Made by a program: the position numbers and the translations under genes
NCBI GenBank assembly: GCA_013399695.1
Contig: VXAU01001755.1
Coordinates: forward strand, 243,391 to 307,390
Length of the DNA stretch: 64,000 bases
From: Formicarius rufipectus
Lineage: Eukaryota > Chordata > Aves > Passeriformes > Formicariidae
Direction of reading: 5' to 3'
The notes under the pieces: model-generated
Databases searched by the model: none
Told to the model about the DNA's origin: nothing
The model's input: the letters and a program-made list of their open reading frames with translations, nothing else
Part shown: one piece after another, positions 1 through 15,200 of the stretch
Numbering within the stretch: the stretch's first letter is position 1
Layout: every line of letters begins with the position of its first letter

Positions 1-3000
1 AAAGAGAAAGCTTATTAAAGAAAAACATTTGGCGGGAATATTAAACTTCAAGCCTCAGGGCATAAACAAACATCTAACTGATGGATTGCAGAAAGAAACT
101 TTTTCCTCAGGGCAGATTTTATAATGACTTACCACATGTCTTCTTCCAGCTTTCTTTAAAACATGTTATGGCACTGAGAGTCACTGCTAAAAACAGAATA
201 CTAGATAGATGGAGAGCTGGGTTGTTTTTGCATGACATTTCCTATATTCCTCCCACATAATTTTAAATCTGTTTTCATTTAGACTTACTCAGTCCCTGAC
301 TTTACTAAACAGATTCTAAGAGGACCATTTTCTCAGCTATCTTTTTTTTCCATTTTATATTTGCTGTATGTTTAAATTCAGCAGACTATTTGCAGTACTT
401 ACAGCTTCAGCTGTGCCTTTCACCTTATAGCCTCATTCACACATTCTGTTTTCAGGCTACTAGAGTTCTGTTTTGATTTCTCTGTCAGTATTCTGTTTTT
501 TTCTGGCTTGGTTTCTATCTTTCTTGTGTCTTTTCAAGTCTTACTGAAAGCTTTTCGTTCTGAATAAGAATAGTTGGCATACTAGCTCTACTTTATTTAA
601 AAAATTAATATAAACTACAGAAATTGGTAGAGGATCCTGGTTTTCCTTCTAGGAGCTGGATTTTCATCATACTGTCATTTTTACAAAAACAAAGCCTTTT
701 AATCCACACCAATTTGGTAAAAATTTTTTTTTTTTACTAATAGAGATTGTCTATTAACACTGCAATCACAAGTTTCAAGCTTGTTCTAAAAGCTAGAGCT
801 GGTTAAAAACAAACTATAAGGAAACAGCTTCTCAAGAGTTCTGTGTTAAGATCTTCAGGGGGGAAAAATAGAGCAGTGTAGCCAAAATAAATCTAATGTA
901 CTTACAGGCTGAACTGGTTCTGATAACAAAAAAGCCATTTATTCTTATGAATTTATATTTTAGCACACAAAATTGCACTTGTCTCTAGAAAATATAGCAG
1001 TGAACAATGTAAATTGACCCACATAAAATAAATGAAATATTTTTTTCTTTTACAGATATTAATTTTACATACTTTTTTTTAATCCAGGTGAGAATCAGCT
1101 GTTTATGTCATAACGTATGCAGCTTAAATAAGGCGTTAGAACACATTCAGATAAACTGACAGACTCTAAACCTTATATAAATTCTACAAGTATGATTAAC
1201 TGAACTTCGTAACAACTTACAGCTTTAGCTATCATAAGTAAAAATTTATTCCAACAATTTATTACCATTTCAAGTAATGACTTCCAGTATTTTTTGATGA
1301 TTTGGTTAGGAGGTGGCAAAACACAATGGGTTGTGATAAGCACACCTTTTTTCTTTCCAATTCTGTTTAATCTGCCGTACCAGGCTTCCTAGTGTTTCAG
1401 ATGTTGTTCAAAACTGGATATTGTTCTGCAGTTAACCTTGCTTGCAAGGTTTCCTTTAAACATTACATATGTAGAGTTTAGTACAGAAGTAACCTCCCCC
1501 ATTGTACTCTATGATTTGGTGCAAATAAATGTGCACAAAACTGACAAAGTGATGAGGAAGATGACAGACTTTCTGTGATTATATTTAATTGGTTGCATGC
1601 TGTGAAGAGAAAACCCCCTATAAATACAAGAATAAGAAGTGTGAAAGAGTCAGCCTGAGAATACCAGTAGTAAAGTAGTTTAAAGATAAATTGAGTGAGA
1701 ATGTTTGACTTACATTTTGAGAATGAATCTTCTACTGATCTCTGGCATTTGTGTTTCTATTCCTTTTAGTCAAAGTTATAGGAAATTATGATTAAATCTT
1801 AAAGGAGTCAGATCAGAGGTTCAGGGAGAATAAGTGTTCCTCTAGTTCAGAAACTTGGCCAGATATTCTTTGCACTAAAATTTGGTTGTATGAAAAATTG
1901 CTTTTTTGGTGCAGTAGTTTACAAAATATTCATATCAGATAATATCAGGACTATTAATTTTTGAATCTTTCCCTGAAATATTTGTTTGGATTCTAACTCA
2001 CTTGTAGGCAAAGCAATGGAAAAGAGCGCTGACGTTCACAACGTTGCTGGAAGGAGAACAGCTGTTAGTCCATGCAGAGGGAAGGTATCTGAGTTGAGGC
2101 ATTCACAAAGACAGGGCACTCAGAAGATGATGATGCTCTCAGGCACTTTTTGTGACTCCACACCAGTAATTAGCATGTTCTGAGAATCGTCATCTCTTAA
2201 TGTCCTAATCATGAAATCAGACACGAGCCTCTATCAGATTTCTGTAATGAGCATTCTTTCACCTTTATGAAACTCAGTCCCAGAGAGAAATATCAATGAA
2301 TATTGTAAGTGGAGAGCTGGGACCCACAGATCCAGTGGTGCTGAGCTCGTGCTTCTGGGCAGCAACTACAGCACAAGGCTCATCTCTATGCTGGGCTTGT
2401 CTGTGCGACCTCTTGTTGGCTCAGAGCAGAAATAGAGCAGGAAACTGTAGATATAGCCTGTCTTGCTACTGATCTTGCCATAAACCTTTATTGAAAATCG
2501 AATGAGTTTGCCCTTAAAATCTGTCCCAAATATTTTTATTTGTTCTTGTCCTTTCACAACCCCTATATGAGTCAAGATCTTCTTCAACATGTGCATATGA
2601 CAACTATTTGAAAGCTTCCTCCTGCGTAGATAATGGTGCTTGTCCCAAATACCTCAGACTCCTTTCACTTAAATTTTTCCACCCACAAAGTGGCAAAGAG
2701 AGACATCTTTGTTCTGTCAAATTCTGACTCAGCTTAGTCTCCCCCTGTCAAACATACTGTGGAATTTGAGGAGAAAACTTTTAAGTTGAACCCCAAAATG
2801 CAGAAAGAAATAAATCTTGTCTAAGAATTATTTTATTCTTTTATTTAAACTGTTACATATAACTAAAAACTAGCTGTTCCTCAAATTAAATGCAATTCTT
2901 CTAATGACTACTTTTACTAATATATCAACACTTCTGTTGTAACTGCCTTCTGAGTCAATAATCTGAATGCTTGAGCAGATTACTATGCATTGCTTTTCTA

Positions 3001-6000
3001 TAGTTCACAGCTAGGGAAATTAATTTAATTTTGTCCACGCTCAAAGCAAATGTTTGACTAAATGCAATTAGTTTACTTGTACATGAATAAACCTAGGACA
3101 GGATTTAATTACATTTACAGAAATTTAATCTAATTCGTCAGGTTGATTTTTTTTTTCCTTGTACTTAATGGACCTTACCAGGATCAGTATAAGTAAATCC
3201 CCTAAAATACTAATACAATTTCTTCCAAACTCCTCTTGGAAGAAGCAACCTGTATAGCTAATCAATAGGCTTATACTGTTTGTAGAATCATATGAAGGAA
3301 ATCTTTCTTTGTTCTTTCCCCCCCCCGCCCCCCTTTTTCTATATTCTAGAGGATAATCAAGACTGGCTGCTGTGTAACAACAAAAATGTGTTTGGGGAAA
3401 ATAGCTGCATAATGGGCACATTAAGAGAGGATTTGCCACACTGTCTTTCTAATTTTGTGTTCTGTCTCCAACAGTGGCCAGTACTGAACACAGCAAAAGA
3501 AGATAAGAGATTTGTTATAGTGAATAAGAATATGACAACTTATTCAGTGAGTATCTCTTTAAAAATATTGGACTTACTGTCTTGAATCACAAGGAATTAT
3601 TTCCAGTCTGTTCACCAAGAATATCTCTACTTAAATTTACCACACAAACACATGTATTTACCTCTTTTCCCAGAGTAAGATGGTAGTTTTGCTAATATCC
3701 CATGGCAATCAATTCATAAATCTAATATTTTATTGAAAAGACAGATGGGGTTTGGATCTACATATAAATGGAAGGCTTTTTTGTTCCTGTCCAATGGACA
3801 AAATATGCAGCCAAATTTATATTGTCTGCAGCGTCCACTAATAAAAAGCCACAGCTACTCTATGCTTTTTTACTGATCCCACATTAATATCTTTGTTTTG
3901 AGCCCTTTTCATGTTTCTAGTAATTTTCCTTCTGCCTTAGAGGTGTGACTCTTTATAGAAGTTTCTCAGACTATAGTCTTTAAAATACAGTGTTTTGACT
4001 CAAGCAACAATTTCAACTCCAACATTAAGTACTTTTTTTAAAGTTAAAATGTGTTTTTATTTATATGCTCTGATTTAAGTAGGAAAAATCTTAGTCCTAT
4101 ACAAATCCCTCTTCAGACTCTTTCAGGTTTACATATAACATTTTCATATTAACTTTCATTATGATAAATGAAAACTCAACTCACTTTTTGTTTCTGTAAT
4201 GAATTGCTGTAACAATCAGAAGCAGAAACGTAATATTTTTCAGACTCGATAAAATATTTTGTTTCTTAAAGGTTTTTTAATGAAAATGCAGTACAAAAAC
4301 ATTTTTAACTGAGACTTTTTGGAATTTAATTTTTTAACCAGGTTTCAAACTACTCTCTAGAAGGCAATTTCTTCAATCAGAATATGTAACAAGTCATTCA
4401 TTTTTATAATATTAATTTCAAAGCCATACATTTCTAAAGCTTGAATCTTATTTACACAATATTAATGGAAAAAAATATCCAGGCCATGTAAATCTTCTAT
4501 TTGCAATTCTTCACTTTCAGGAGAAAGTTGAATGCTATGTTTCCATTACTCAGCAATTTGGCTTTCACTCAGAGGTACACTGCCTATGTTGCCACATAAA
4601 TAACATAATCACTCAATTTATCAAACTTTTACTTCACCTTGTTAGAAGTCTATTATATTTTAGAAGCAAAATAAATTCAGATGTCATTTCTGTTTCCAAG
4701 ATTATTTCATCTAGCAAAACATGATTGATTACAAAAAGGAATTATTCACAATTAGTGAGCTACTGCAAATAATTTATGACCCAATAATTGCTTAGAAGTT
4801 TTTCCCATTTTGTAGATTTTTTTTTTTCTCCTAGGTTTTCCCCTGGATTAGGAGCCGTTTGTTCTCTCTAAGGCTACATAAACTCAGGAAAAAGCCTATC
4901 ATGAGTTCTGACTAAAGCAACCACTATGAGAGAGTGGGTTTAGTTGATGTAGCTCAAATTTATGCACATAGACTACCCAGAATTAACAAAAGCAAAAGAA
5001 TTATTGCTTACCTGAGAAATGTTTTTGCAACCACTCTGATACATATGTTACCATGTACTGCTGAGTCCTGTTATATTATATATATTCAACAGAATATATT
5101 GAAGGAACAAGATTAAAACCAGACTTAATCAGAAATATTCATCAAATTGTAACTATATGTGGGCTTCTAGACCAATCACTAAACTAAGTGACTATGAATT
5201 AACACCAGTTCCTGAACTATATGAATTTTTTGTCCCTGAACCAGAACTAAATACAAAACCAGTGCTGATGAAAGGGTGGGTGACATGAAGACTTTCAGAG
5301 AGGCAACTGGAGTTGCCAAGAGGCCACACTGGCCTCGGTAAGAGGTACGGAAGAGAGGGAAGATGGAGCTTCTCTCTGCCAAACCAGCACAATCTATCCT
5401 ACACTGAGCATATGTGGAGGAGGTAGAACATTCACCAAGTGAAAGAGCTGCAGAAACTGATCTTATATATGGGTACAGAGAATGGCAGGTGAGCAAACAT
5501 ATATTTTCCTTCAGAAACACAAAGAGAAAAGTATTTTTTAGTTAAAAATGCGACTTTTCAATGTCGGAATAAGAAGTTCAGTTAGAGACTTGTACAACTA
5601 GCTTCAGCCTAAGTGCTGCACAGACAAGACAAATTAACTTACAAGAATTAAGATAATGATGACTGGGATCTCTGCCCTTTTATGTGTTAAGTGCAAGGCT
5701 TCATTCTGAAGTCTCTTGTATCAAAGTGTTTGAAAAACTGTGTGGAAGATCAATTAACTTTAGTGAAATTACTGTTCATTAGCCCCTTTGGACATCAGAA
5801 AATAAAATACTTTAATGAATTGACACTGAAATTACATTTAACTGAACTCTAGTAGATATTATACCTCCTTGAAAAATATTTTATCTTTTATTTCAGCAGA
5901 TACCTTTTGTTGTCGTTTTCAGCTCCTCCTTCAGTCCACTTTTTCTCTGTGTAAATATGTAAGGAGTATTTACAAGGAGCTACTAAACATTTTCTTAATG

Positions 6001-9000
6001 AGACCACAGCAACATTCCATGATAACAGCACATTTTCCTAGAAAATAGAATTAAATTAATGCATATTGATGATTCTAAATAGCAGTCATTCAATTAAAGA
6101 GTCTTATTCAAGTCAAAGGGATTACTTTTGTGAGAACCTAATTCTGGTAAATATATACTTTTATGTTTTATATGCTTTATACCAGAAACGCCCTCTTAAA
6201 TTCAGACCCTCTTAAAATGAAACAGGATTTTATGGTAATGGAATGGAAAAAAAATAGCAGCATGGAAGGTAATGAAAATTACAAAGAGCTAATGCAGTGA
6301 ATCTTGATCCTTTCATGCCAATTAGCTGAAACAACTTCAGAAGAAAACTGGTTCTCTCTTGTTGAAATGTAACAAATTCATGAATTAACTCCTTAGTTTG
6401 AAGGAAAAGCAGTAAGATCAGTGTGATTGTATGTTATTTAATCATGTCAATTAATAGGCAATGCTAATAAATACATAGAAATATAACAGAAATACAGAAC
6501 TAAGATCAGAAAACCATTTTTCAAAATCTCAAATTGCACTGTTAAATCATGAACCTATTCACTGCTAAGGAGTGCAGACTTCAAACCAATATATCTAACT
6601 ACTGATGTTTATGTGCAACATCAATATGATTTAGACACCCAAATCCAGCAACCATCCTGAATTACAAGCTTTTGGAGCAAGATAAGCCCTGAAGTGATGT
6701 AATGCAGCCACATTGACAACATGTAGAATTTTATTGTATATAAGGCAAGCCATAGATCTGAACTGAAAGAGAATGAGAGCAGCCACCTGTAAATAATACC
6801 CAGGCATGGCACAAGGTGCTTGAGATACTATTTTACAAATAAATGAACGAAAAGATCTTCCATTGTCATCATGTCTAACTCCTTGTTTCCTGAGGCAATC
6901 TGTACTGTACAGCCCAGTCCCTTTCAGAAGGGTCCTCTTATCAAATGGGTTAGATGCCATGAACAAAACAGACTTGAAAGAAAGCCTACTTCAAAAACTC
7001 GTTCTTCTTATGGCTAACAGCACCTTACTATTCTAATGTTTGTTGTATTTGTTTTCATTGTCCATGATCTTTTGTCTCATGAACATTTGTTCTTTGGCTG
7101 AGACAATGTCTCTACAGCATTTGACCAGCATTGTTTTTTCCTTTTGATAAATTTCTTGAAAGCAATTATATCATCTCTTAGCTAGATAGAAAAAGACAGA
7201 CCCTTTCAGCACTCTGGTAAAATGACCTCCTTACTTTTCTGATTACTCCAGAAACTGCTGTCTAGATTTCATCTAGATGACTACAACTAAACAAAGAATT
7301 CAGGTCAAGGGCATAACAGTGACTTTTGTTTTATAAAGGTTTCAGTATTTCAGCAGATGAATGGAGCACTTTCTATTTCCACAAATTTTTGAAATGTATT
7401 GGATTCAAAAATACCTAAGTGTAGCAGCAACATTTGTGGTGGAAACGTGGTCATAAAGCAGAAACTAATTAAGATATGAGATTAGCAGTACACCTTTGTC
7501 AAGATCGATTCCTTTAATTTTGGTTGGAGTTTCACAGATGTTTCACAGCATTAACCTAACTACAGTCATGCAGCACAGCCAGTGGCCTGGCAGCCTGTCC
7601 CAAAGAGTTCCCAGTTTCCCACCACTTTACCTGCCAAGTTCTGCCTCTGTACAGGTATTCAATGGTAACAGCCCCACAGTTCCTTTGGTGCCTCATTTTC
7701 ACTAGAACAAAAAACCAAACTTTGAATCTCACCAGTCCAAAAGACTGTCATTCCAAACTGGATCAAAGGACTTATTTTATGTTCATATTCTGCAGCACTT
7801 GCCTGATGCCTAAAACAATGCAATGCACTAAAGGTCTGTCCTTCACTAAGCAAATTCTGAAAGCTTTGCACAGGATAGATCCATAGATCCTGAACCATCT
7901 GATTGAAGTAAATTAAATTTCCATAATGTAACATTATATATTAGAGTTAGAAAAGAGTTGTTCCATAATATTTGTCAAAGTTCTTGGCTTACAGGATCAG
8001 ACAGAGTTCTTCTATTTTTGGATTAGAGTGGTATGACCTCTGATGTCACAGAAAAGGAAAAAATACTGAGATACTGATATTTTTTCTACTGCATCCTTTA
8101 TGCTTGCATTAATTAGTTTTCAATACCAACTTGGACAATTTTCTACCTATAGAGTTACTCAAGGTTGACTCCAAGGAGCCGATTATCCCAAGTAGTTAAA
8201 AGTGATTCTATGCAGCTGAGCATCCTAAGTAGCTAATAAGAAAAATTTTCATTCCCATTTAGTTGTGATGCATGGAAATTATGAGAATATTTGACATCTT
8301 CTTGCAGGACTTTCTCTCAAACCATTGAGGAAAAAAAGAAAAAGAAGAATCTGAAATAAGGTATCAATTCCTCCAGACCATATAACAAAATAAAAAATGT
8401 AACTGTCCAACCCACTCTCTAATAGTTATTTTGTGGATTATATAGTATTATCTTTGAAAATTAAAACATTTCTTCTTGGGTGTCTTTTCATATAATGTGA
8501 TGGATTGTTTTTGGTGTTCTCACCCTGAACCCAAACAAGATCTTTTCTTTAACTGTATTATCAAGTGCACATTCATGTACCCTGCTGTAAAACTCAAACA
8601 TATTGGCTCAGAATGGAAATGGATTTGCTGAGTATCATATAAAACCCATCTAGGTACAGTCAATTGGAAATGCTTGTCTCTTGGGCTTGTCTCCAACAAT
8701 CCAATGAAAAGAAAAAGAATCCTTTTTCCTTTGTGGAATATCTTGTATTAAAGACAAAGTAATAAATAAAAAAATATATAATTCCAAAATTTGGACTTCT
8801 GTCACACTTCAAAACTCTTATTTAAGGCAACAAAGTCATATTTAATACTGTTGAGTAGTCTCAGAAAACTTTGGTGAATAAGGTATTAAAATACTTTAAA
8901 ATTATTATTTTTATTTTCACTATTCATTTTTTAATATTATCTTACTTTCCTCAAAAAGGACTTTCAGTATGTTCAAATATGTGAAAAGGAAAAAAGCTAC

Positions 9001-12000
9001 TCTGAACAAAAGGTTTTCTTACTCAAAACATTCTTATTGTCATTTAATACAGCAGAAAGAAACATAAAAACTTATCTGAGAAAAAGTATGAAGCATCATT
9101 GAGGAAGTTACCAAGCAACCATTGTTTAATGTTAAGTAACAATAATATTTTCTATAAAATTAGTGAGCCAATAGGAGAGAAATATCTATGTTAAATCATA
9201 ATATGCTATCAGAGAAGAAATTCCAATACAAAAGGCAATTTTAATTGTTAACTATCAGCAGATGAAGATAAAGAAATAATACCAAATGAATGATATACAT
9301 ACTGAAGGCATTGAGAACAGAGATAGTTTTATTGCACCATCTTTTCCAGAGATGAGCTACTGCAATCAGTAAGGGATATTGCTGACCTTGCAGTGTCAAT
9401 ATTATTCAATAAATACCTGGTGCAATCTACTAACAGTTTATTAAAATGTCTCTATAACAACAGTGTATTGTCTTTTAAAATGAGCACATCTGATATGGCC
9501 ACCTGCTCACTACTCCTAAATTTACAAAAGAGAATCCTAAGATAGCTAGTTGAACAATTTCATGCCTGCAGTGTCAGTAAATTAGCATAAAAATGGTGCC
9601 AGTGTAATTAGTTCGTTTAAGGTCTTTAAAAAAAGCAATAGCAATATCAGTATACTCTCTGATGTTGCTACAGTAGAACTAAAGTAGTTTATTTTTAATC
9701 ACTTCTGTAAACAAACAAGGAGGGAATACACACACAGAAGATGAAGGGGGTTTGTATTTTTAACAACAGCAGAATTCATCTGTCAGATTAGGAACTATTT
9801 TTGGATTCTTTTTTTTATTTTAATTGATTACCTTCCTCCCAGAACTTTCAATGGAATAAAATCTCACAGGGGAAAAAAAAAGAGGGGAGAAAAAGAAAAA
9901 CCAAATTAAAACATGCAGACATACAAATGAACACACAAGTGTGAGAGAGAGTGTTCTTTGAGTTAAACACTTAATATCCTGACGTGTGCAGTTAAATAAG
10001 AATGTCTGAAACATAACATGTTATTTACAGGATTCTGCATTCTAACTTTACAAGAACACCTTTAGATATGTTTACATAAGGACTTCAGAAGAAAGTTTTG
10101 CATTATTTCTTTCAGCAGCAAGCAAGGAAGCATGTGGTAATGCGAAAGAATAAGTTGTTTATAGGCTGCAGGAACATTTTGCAAAATATATATTAATATT
10201 AATAATAATAATGGCCAATAGATCAGCTGTGTTCAGTGCGGTCAAAGTAATATCTCTGTTTTGTACATAAGAATCAACTACCTATTTCATCACTGTTACC
10301 AGCTTTGACTTTTATATTTTGCTTTTATGTTGTTATTTTTCAGTAATCAATAATTCTGAAAGTATTCCTTGCAAAGAACATAAGGACATAACTTAACTAT
10401 CATTCAATTAATTTTTGATCATTCTATAGAGGTGGTTTAGTTCAATGTGCAATTATTCATAAGATAATTTAAGCAATAAAAATCTTAACTCTTGCAAATC
10501 TCTCAGAAGGAACATATAAGTTCTCTTATTGCCATAAATAGATATCTCAATGTAACCTGAATTTCAGAACAGTTTGTAGAAAAACAATAAACTGGATTTG
10601 CATTAATTTTCTAACTTGGATTTTAAGAACATCAAATACACAAAGGCAGTGTTCATCTTTCATAGAACAGATAAAACCCAAAATCTTTTGGTAGAGCAGG
10701 ACCTATTTTCTTGAGTTACAAACACATTTATGTTCTTTCAACTTAATATTACTTCTTGCTTGTACTTGCAGCACCTGCCTCATTATATATTATTCTTTGA
10801 ATCTGTTGCAAACAACATTCACAGAAAGCCAGGCTACTCAACTAAATATACTCTTAAAAACACCACTCATACTAATCAGCATTCTTTTTATTCTTTACAG
10901 ATTGCCACTAAAATTTTGCTTTTAAAATGTCACCATTCTCTTCATCACTATTTTACAATCTGTGTTTAAATTCCAGTCTACTGGTAAATCTGCATAATCC
11001 TTATCAACATTTTTCTCTGCCTTTTTGTGTTATTGATTCAAAAATTCTTAAAATACATGCTTTAAAACTATATGATCAAATAAGATACAAGAGCCATCTC
11101 TTTTTTTTTCTTTTTTTTTCTTTTTTTTTTCCCACAGTGGGGATTTGTTGGTTTGCTTGTTTTTTTGTTTGTGTGGGCATAGTTTGACTTTGGAGTAGGG
11201 GGTTATTTCATTTAGTTGGGAGAAGACTGATACTTGGAACTGGCTGTAGTATTTATGTAGTCAGGTAATATTTTTTAATTATATTGAATTTGCCTGTATT
11301 GTATAGCTATGTATAGAAGTGTCATCCTTCTACCATAAATTCAAGAATTATACTGTTGTGATTTCACTGACTCCAGTGAGCTATTCTTGTTGACACAATC
11401 AAGATTTTCAATTCACTAGATTTTTTGATTATATGATTGGTCTGAGATCCATGACTTCTTGGCATTGTTCACTTCTTCTATGGGGTCTGGCTCACTGACT
11501 AAAATACAATACAGATAACAACAACAATCTACATTACTTACAGTCATCATGTTAAATAAGCCTTTTAACAGTTTTTCTTTGGGGTGAATATAATGTTCAA
11601 ATTATGCCAGAAATCTTTTTATGCTTTGAGTCCTATTTACTTCTGTTGGTCTTTCCTTTATGAGTGAAACAAATCATTGATAATGATTTCTCAGAACCAG
11701 GTTTCACATCAAGAGCTTTGGTATAATTGTTCATGATTGAACAAGTAAACACAAAGAAATATGTATTTCTGTACAGATAAAGACGATGTATATGCTAATG
11801 AAGACTGCCTAAGTTCTGTAGTGTATTAATTTTCTGATTCTTTAGCTCAATTATAAAAGGAATTTAACTGAAAATTTTACTTCATTCTGTGACAGCAGTA
11901 TGATTAAGAAAGTAGTTTATTTAGTAATAAAAATGTGCTAGAATAGTTGAAGGGGCTCAGAAGTGTGAAGAGAATTACTCAACTACTTTTACATAGTTCT

Positions 12001-12168
12001 ACTTTCTCTTCTAGAGGTACAGCTCTGCTATTTGTCTCCAAATCATAAACAACAGTTTGCAGGAAGGCACTATCTTTTAATTTTTTTTAATAAAATATTT
12101 TTTTCCTAAGTCCCAAAGCCCAATTTAATCTCCTTATCTGTTCATAATGTTTCTCCACAAAATTTCAG
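1..12168. other. AT-rich non-coding DNA, no gene recognised
   Basis: I see no gene, RNA gene or recognisable transposon here. Open frames stay below about 115 codons and overlap on both strands without coding-like residue patterns. The longest (5179-5520, minus, 113 codons) has no match I recognise. Simple-sequence tracts include a C-run interrupted by one G at 3318-3333, an AAT-rich stretch near 10188-10212, and a T-run broken by single C's at 11099-11131. The stretch is compatible with intergenic or intronic DNA. Confidence 0.7.
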
Positions 12169-12239
12169 ACTTCTCATTCACTTAGGGGAGGAAAAAGCAA
12201 ATTGTCAAACCTTCTTGGGAAGACGACAACCTTTCACAG
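12169..12239 (+). other. Candidate small internal exon (71 nt), unidentified
   Basis: The interval is preceded by a pyrimidine-rich tract ending in TTTCAG (AG at 12167-12168). It is followed directly by GTAAGT, so its right edge reads CAG/GTAAGT, the full U1-complementary donor. Two of the three frames are open across the 71 nt; one reads as a hydrophilic peptide containing GEEKANCQTFLGRRQP and the other as one rich in G, K and S. The length is normal for a vertebrate internal exon but is not a multiple of three. I do not recognise the peptide and see no partner exon nearby. A perfect donor is expected by chance about once in a window of this size, so this is a suggestion only. Confidence 0.25.
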
Positions 12240-15200
12240 GTAAGTAAATAAACCTTTTAATCACTCTCCCCTCAGAAAAATCAATCCACATAAGCATTTA
12301 CTGGTCTGTTGCTCTGATACATCGCTTTGGCTGCAGAAAAGATCTTACTGGAAGCCAAGTGTTGCTCTATAGACCTGCAGTGACAAGGACTGAAAACCAC
12401 CCCTTCAGCTAAACACTCAGACACAGATGTTGGCTGAAGACATTGAGACAGGAAACAGACAAAAGGTCTCAAGGTGATTTGAGGATAAAGGCATTAAGGG
12501 TAAAGAGTGGGAAATAGCTCTCATCAAACATCATACTCAAAATTGCTGTACACATACCCTGAGTAAAACACTGGACTGTGTGGAGGTGGCTAACTGATGT
12601 GACACTGCTTCTCTTTTGTCCAAGCAGAAGCACTTTTGTTGTTTAGGCAACTGTAGTTGGCATGTAGGGCTGACTACACAGCAACAATCTCAGCAGCTGA
12701 GATTGCTAAAGTTCCCTTTTCCCCAGGAGCTGGGGTGACAATGGGTGATCAAGCAACCCAGACCTTTTGGCATCACAAATTCTAACAGGTAACAGAGCCA
12801 CCTAATTCTGCTCACCATTTACAGGGGATAATATTTACCTTTGTTGCTGAGAAATTAAAGCCCAAGTGGAACCTCAGTTTGGGAACACCCAGAGTCCCAA
12901 TCAGCAGGCTTTACATTCAATATCTATGAAAATTGCACAACATATTGAAATTGGCTGTTGCTGCTTTAACCACCAAAACTAACTGGGTCCATTGGGATCA
13001 TCAGTTATATTTACAAATAAAAGTTTTTGTTTGTCCTAATAAAATTACTGGAGTGCAAAACAAGAAAAAATGAAATAAAGTTCTGTCAATCATATCAATC
13101 TAAATTTAAAGTCAGATCTTATATATGATGTTGGCAGGACAGCTGCCCCAGACTTACTCATTTGCAAAAGCAGGAAAGAAGGTGATTAGTAGCGATGAAG
13201 CCAACAATTCAACCGAGCTTAAGCTGCTACTGAAGCCTCTGCAGCAGTGCTCCACAAATCACGGTCCACCACGCACCATGGCCACTGCCCAGCCAGGGGA
13301 TGAGTGGGTACAGAGAGACTTCCACGGGCACAGCAAGAGACTGCAAAGAGATTCCTTGTCCCAGCAATCAGGGTCACCTGTACATGTCAGTATTTTCCTG
13401 CAACAATGAAATGTCTTTCTTAGGGAAAAATAAGTTTAAAAGATCAGCTTTGTACTGATACACTGGGCATTGAAATTCAGTCCATTTTTTCAGTGAAGCA
13501 TATTTCTAAAGACGTCTTTAGTACCTCTGTTGCCATTGTTGCTCATGGAATGAAGTACTGCTGTATGTGGAGAGTTCAACAACAGTCATTCACAATATAT
13601 TTATGAATGCAGTTCATTTTTAGCATGATAACCTACTGAAGAAAGGTTTGTGCTGCTAACATATTCCACAGGCACATCTGTCTCTTAACTCTGCATGTAT
13701 GTCTGTCATTCATCTCACGTCAGAATAATGATGTAATTTTAAAAGTATTTGAAATAGAGGTGTATTCTCAGATTCAGAATCTAAGGAGGCTCTTCATCTG
13801 CTTCAATCACACCGAAAGGATGTTGCGATCTATCACATATAATTAGAAATAGCAGCAGATGACAACATGCAGTCACATTAATGAGGCACAAAAGACTCCT
13901 GGCTAAGGAAACAGGAGTTTAACATGACTTACTTTCTTCTTCACTGTTGTTCAGGTTACAGATTTTGGAGTATATAAAAGCATTGCTTGAGTTTTGAAGG
14001 TATCGGTCATGAAGAAGCATTTTGATTAACAATACTTTTTCTTGCACTTTAATATGGTAGGTTATAAAGCCTGTAACTAGAAAAAACTTCTGGTGACATA
14101 AGAACCTTAGTGGCAATGTAACAATATGAAAAGTACTAGATTTTAGGGTATATAGCTGTTGTTCATAACAACCTTACAAAAATTCCCCTATATGTGTTTA
14201 TTAGGTAGAGGGAGAAAACAACTGTATCAGTTTTGACATAACATATATAAAGAAAGCTCATACGACCTAGCAAAATTCTCTCTCCCATCAAGTCTGAAGT
14301 ATAGAGCACAACAAAAATTTAAGTACAAATTATTACCATCCTATGATGAAGATGGAAGAGAGATATAGACATAGAAATGTCAGGGTGATGTGAATGAATC
14401 TTTGATGTCCATACTCTCAACTGGAAGCACAGTCAGAGTAGATTGAATTTAAGAGATTGTAAAAATCAACGAGGTAAGTCAAGAAAAGCTGTGATTCTAC
14501 AAGCTTTAAATATTCTTACTAATGGAACATATATTATTTACTTTCCTGCATTAGTGATAAGCCAGTTTAACTCACAAAGACTAACAACAAAAATATTAAT
14601 TTCCCTGAATATTTCCATAACTCATTCATTTAACAAAACAAAACAACAACAACAAAAAAATTAATTAAAATAATCCTTGGAAATCTTCGTTTCTCCAAGT
14701 GAAAAATTTGTCCTTGAAAATACTGTGCCTTCCAGGAAGCTGTATTCCTAAAACAAAAAATCATTAATTCGTTATAGAAACAAGTAATGAGTCTTTGCCT
14801 ATCGGAGAAAACAGACCTGATATTACTACCGTGGCCAGAGTACAAAAACAAAAAAACAGACAATCCATGAAGTTCTGGACCTCAGAAATTCTGCAGCTTC
14901 CATATAATTCAAGACCTGCCCCAGGGAAGAAGATGCAATTAATGAATAGGTGCATCCCAACTACAAGATCTGAAAGATAGAAGTAGCAGGATCACAGCAA
15001 CTCACAGGCTGGACAGAAAGTTGGTCATGTACCAGTTATTCCTGTGACATCAATTGACAAAACCAAGAAGGAGGAGCAAAAGAAGTATACTTATTTTCAG
15101 TCACAAACACTGTGTTTCTCCAGTCTTCATCTTTTTTCAGAGATTTTAAAATTGGTGCCAATTATTTTGAGGCAAATTTCTAAATATAATAATTCAAAAT

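Noticed and set aside
5179..5520. 113-codon minus-strand frame and a plus-strand CAG/GTGAGC donor at its edge
   Set aside because: The plus-strand frame before the donor meets a TAG after 70 nt without a pyrimidine-rich acceptor, and the minus frame shows no motif.
12685..12705. Perfect hairpin with 9-bp arms (CAATCTCAG, CAG, CTGAGATTG)
   Set aside because: Too short for a microRNA precursor, and arms of this size occur by chance in 64 kb.
14443..14480. GAG/GTAAGTC donor-like string
   Set aside because: The sequence before it has stops and no good acceptor, so no exon can be delimited.
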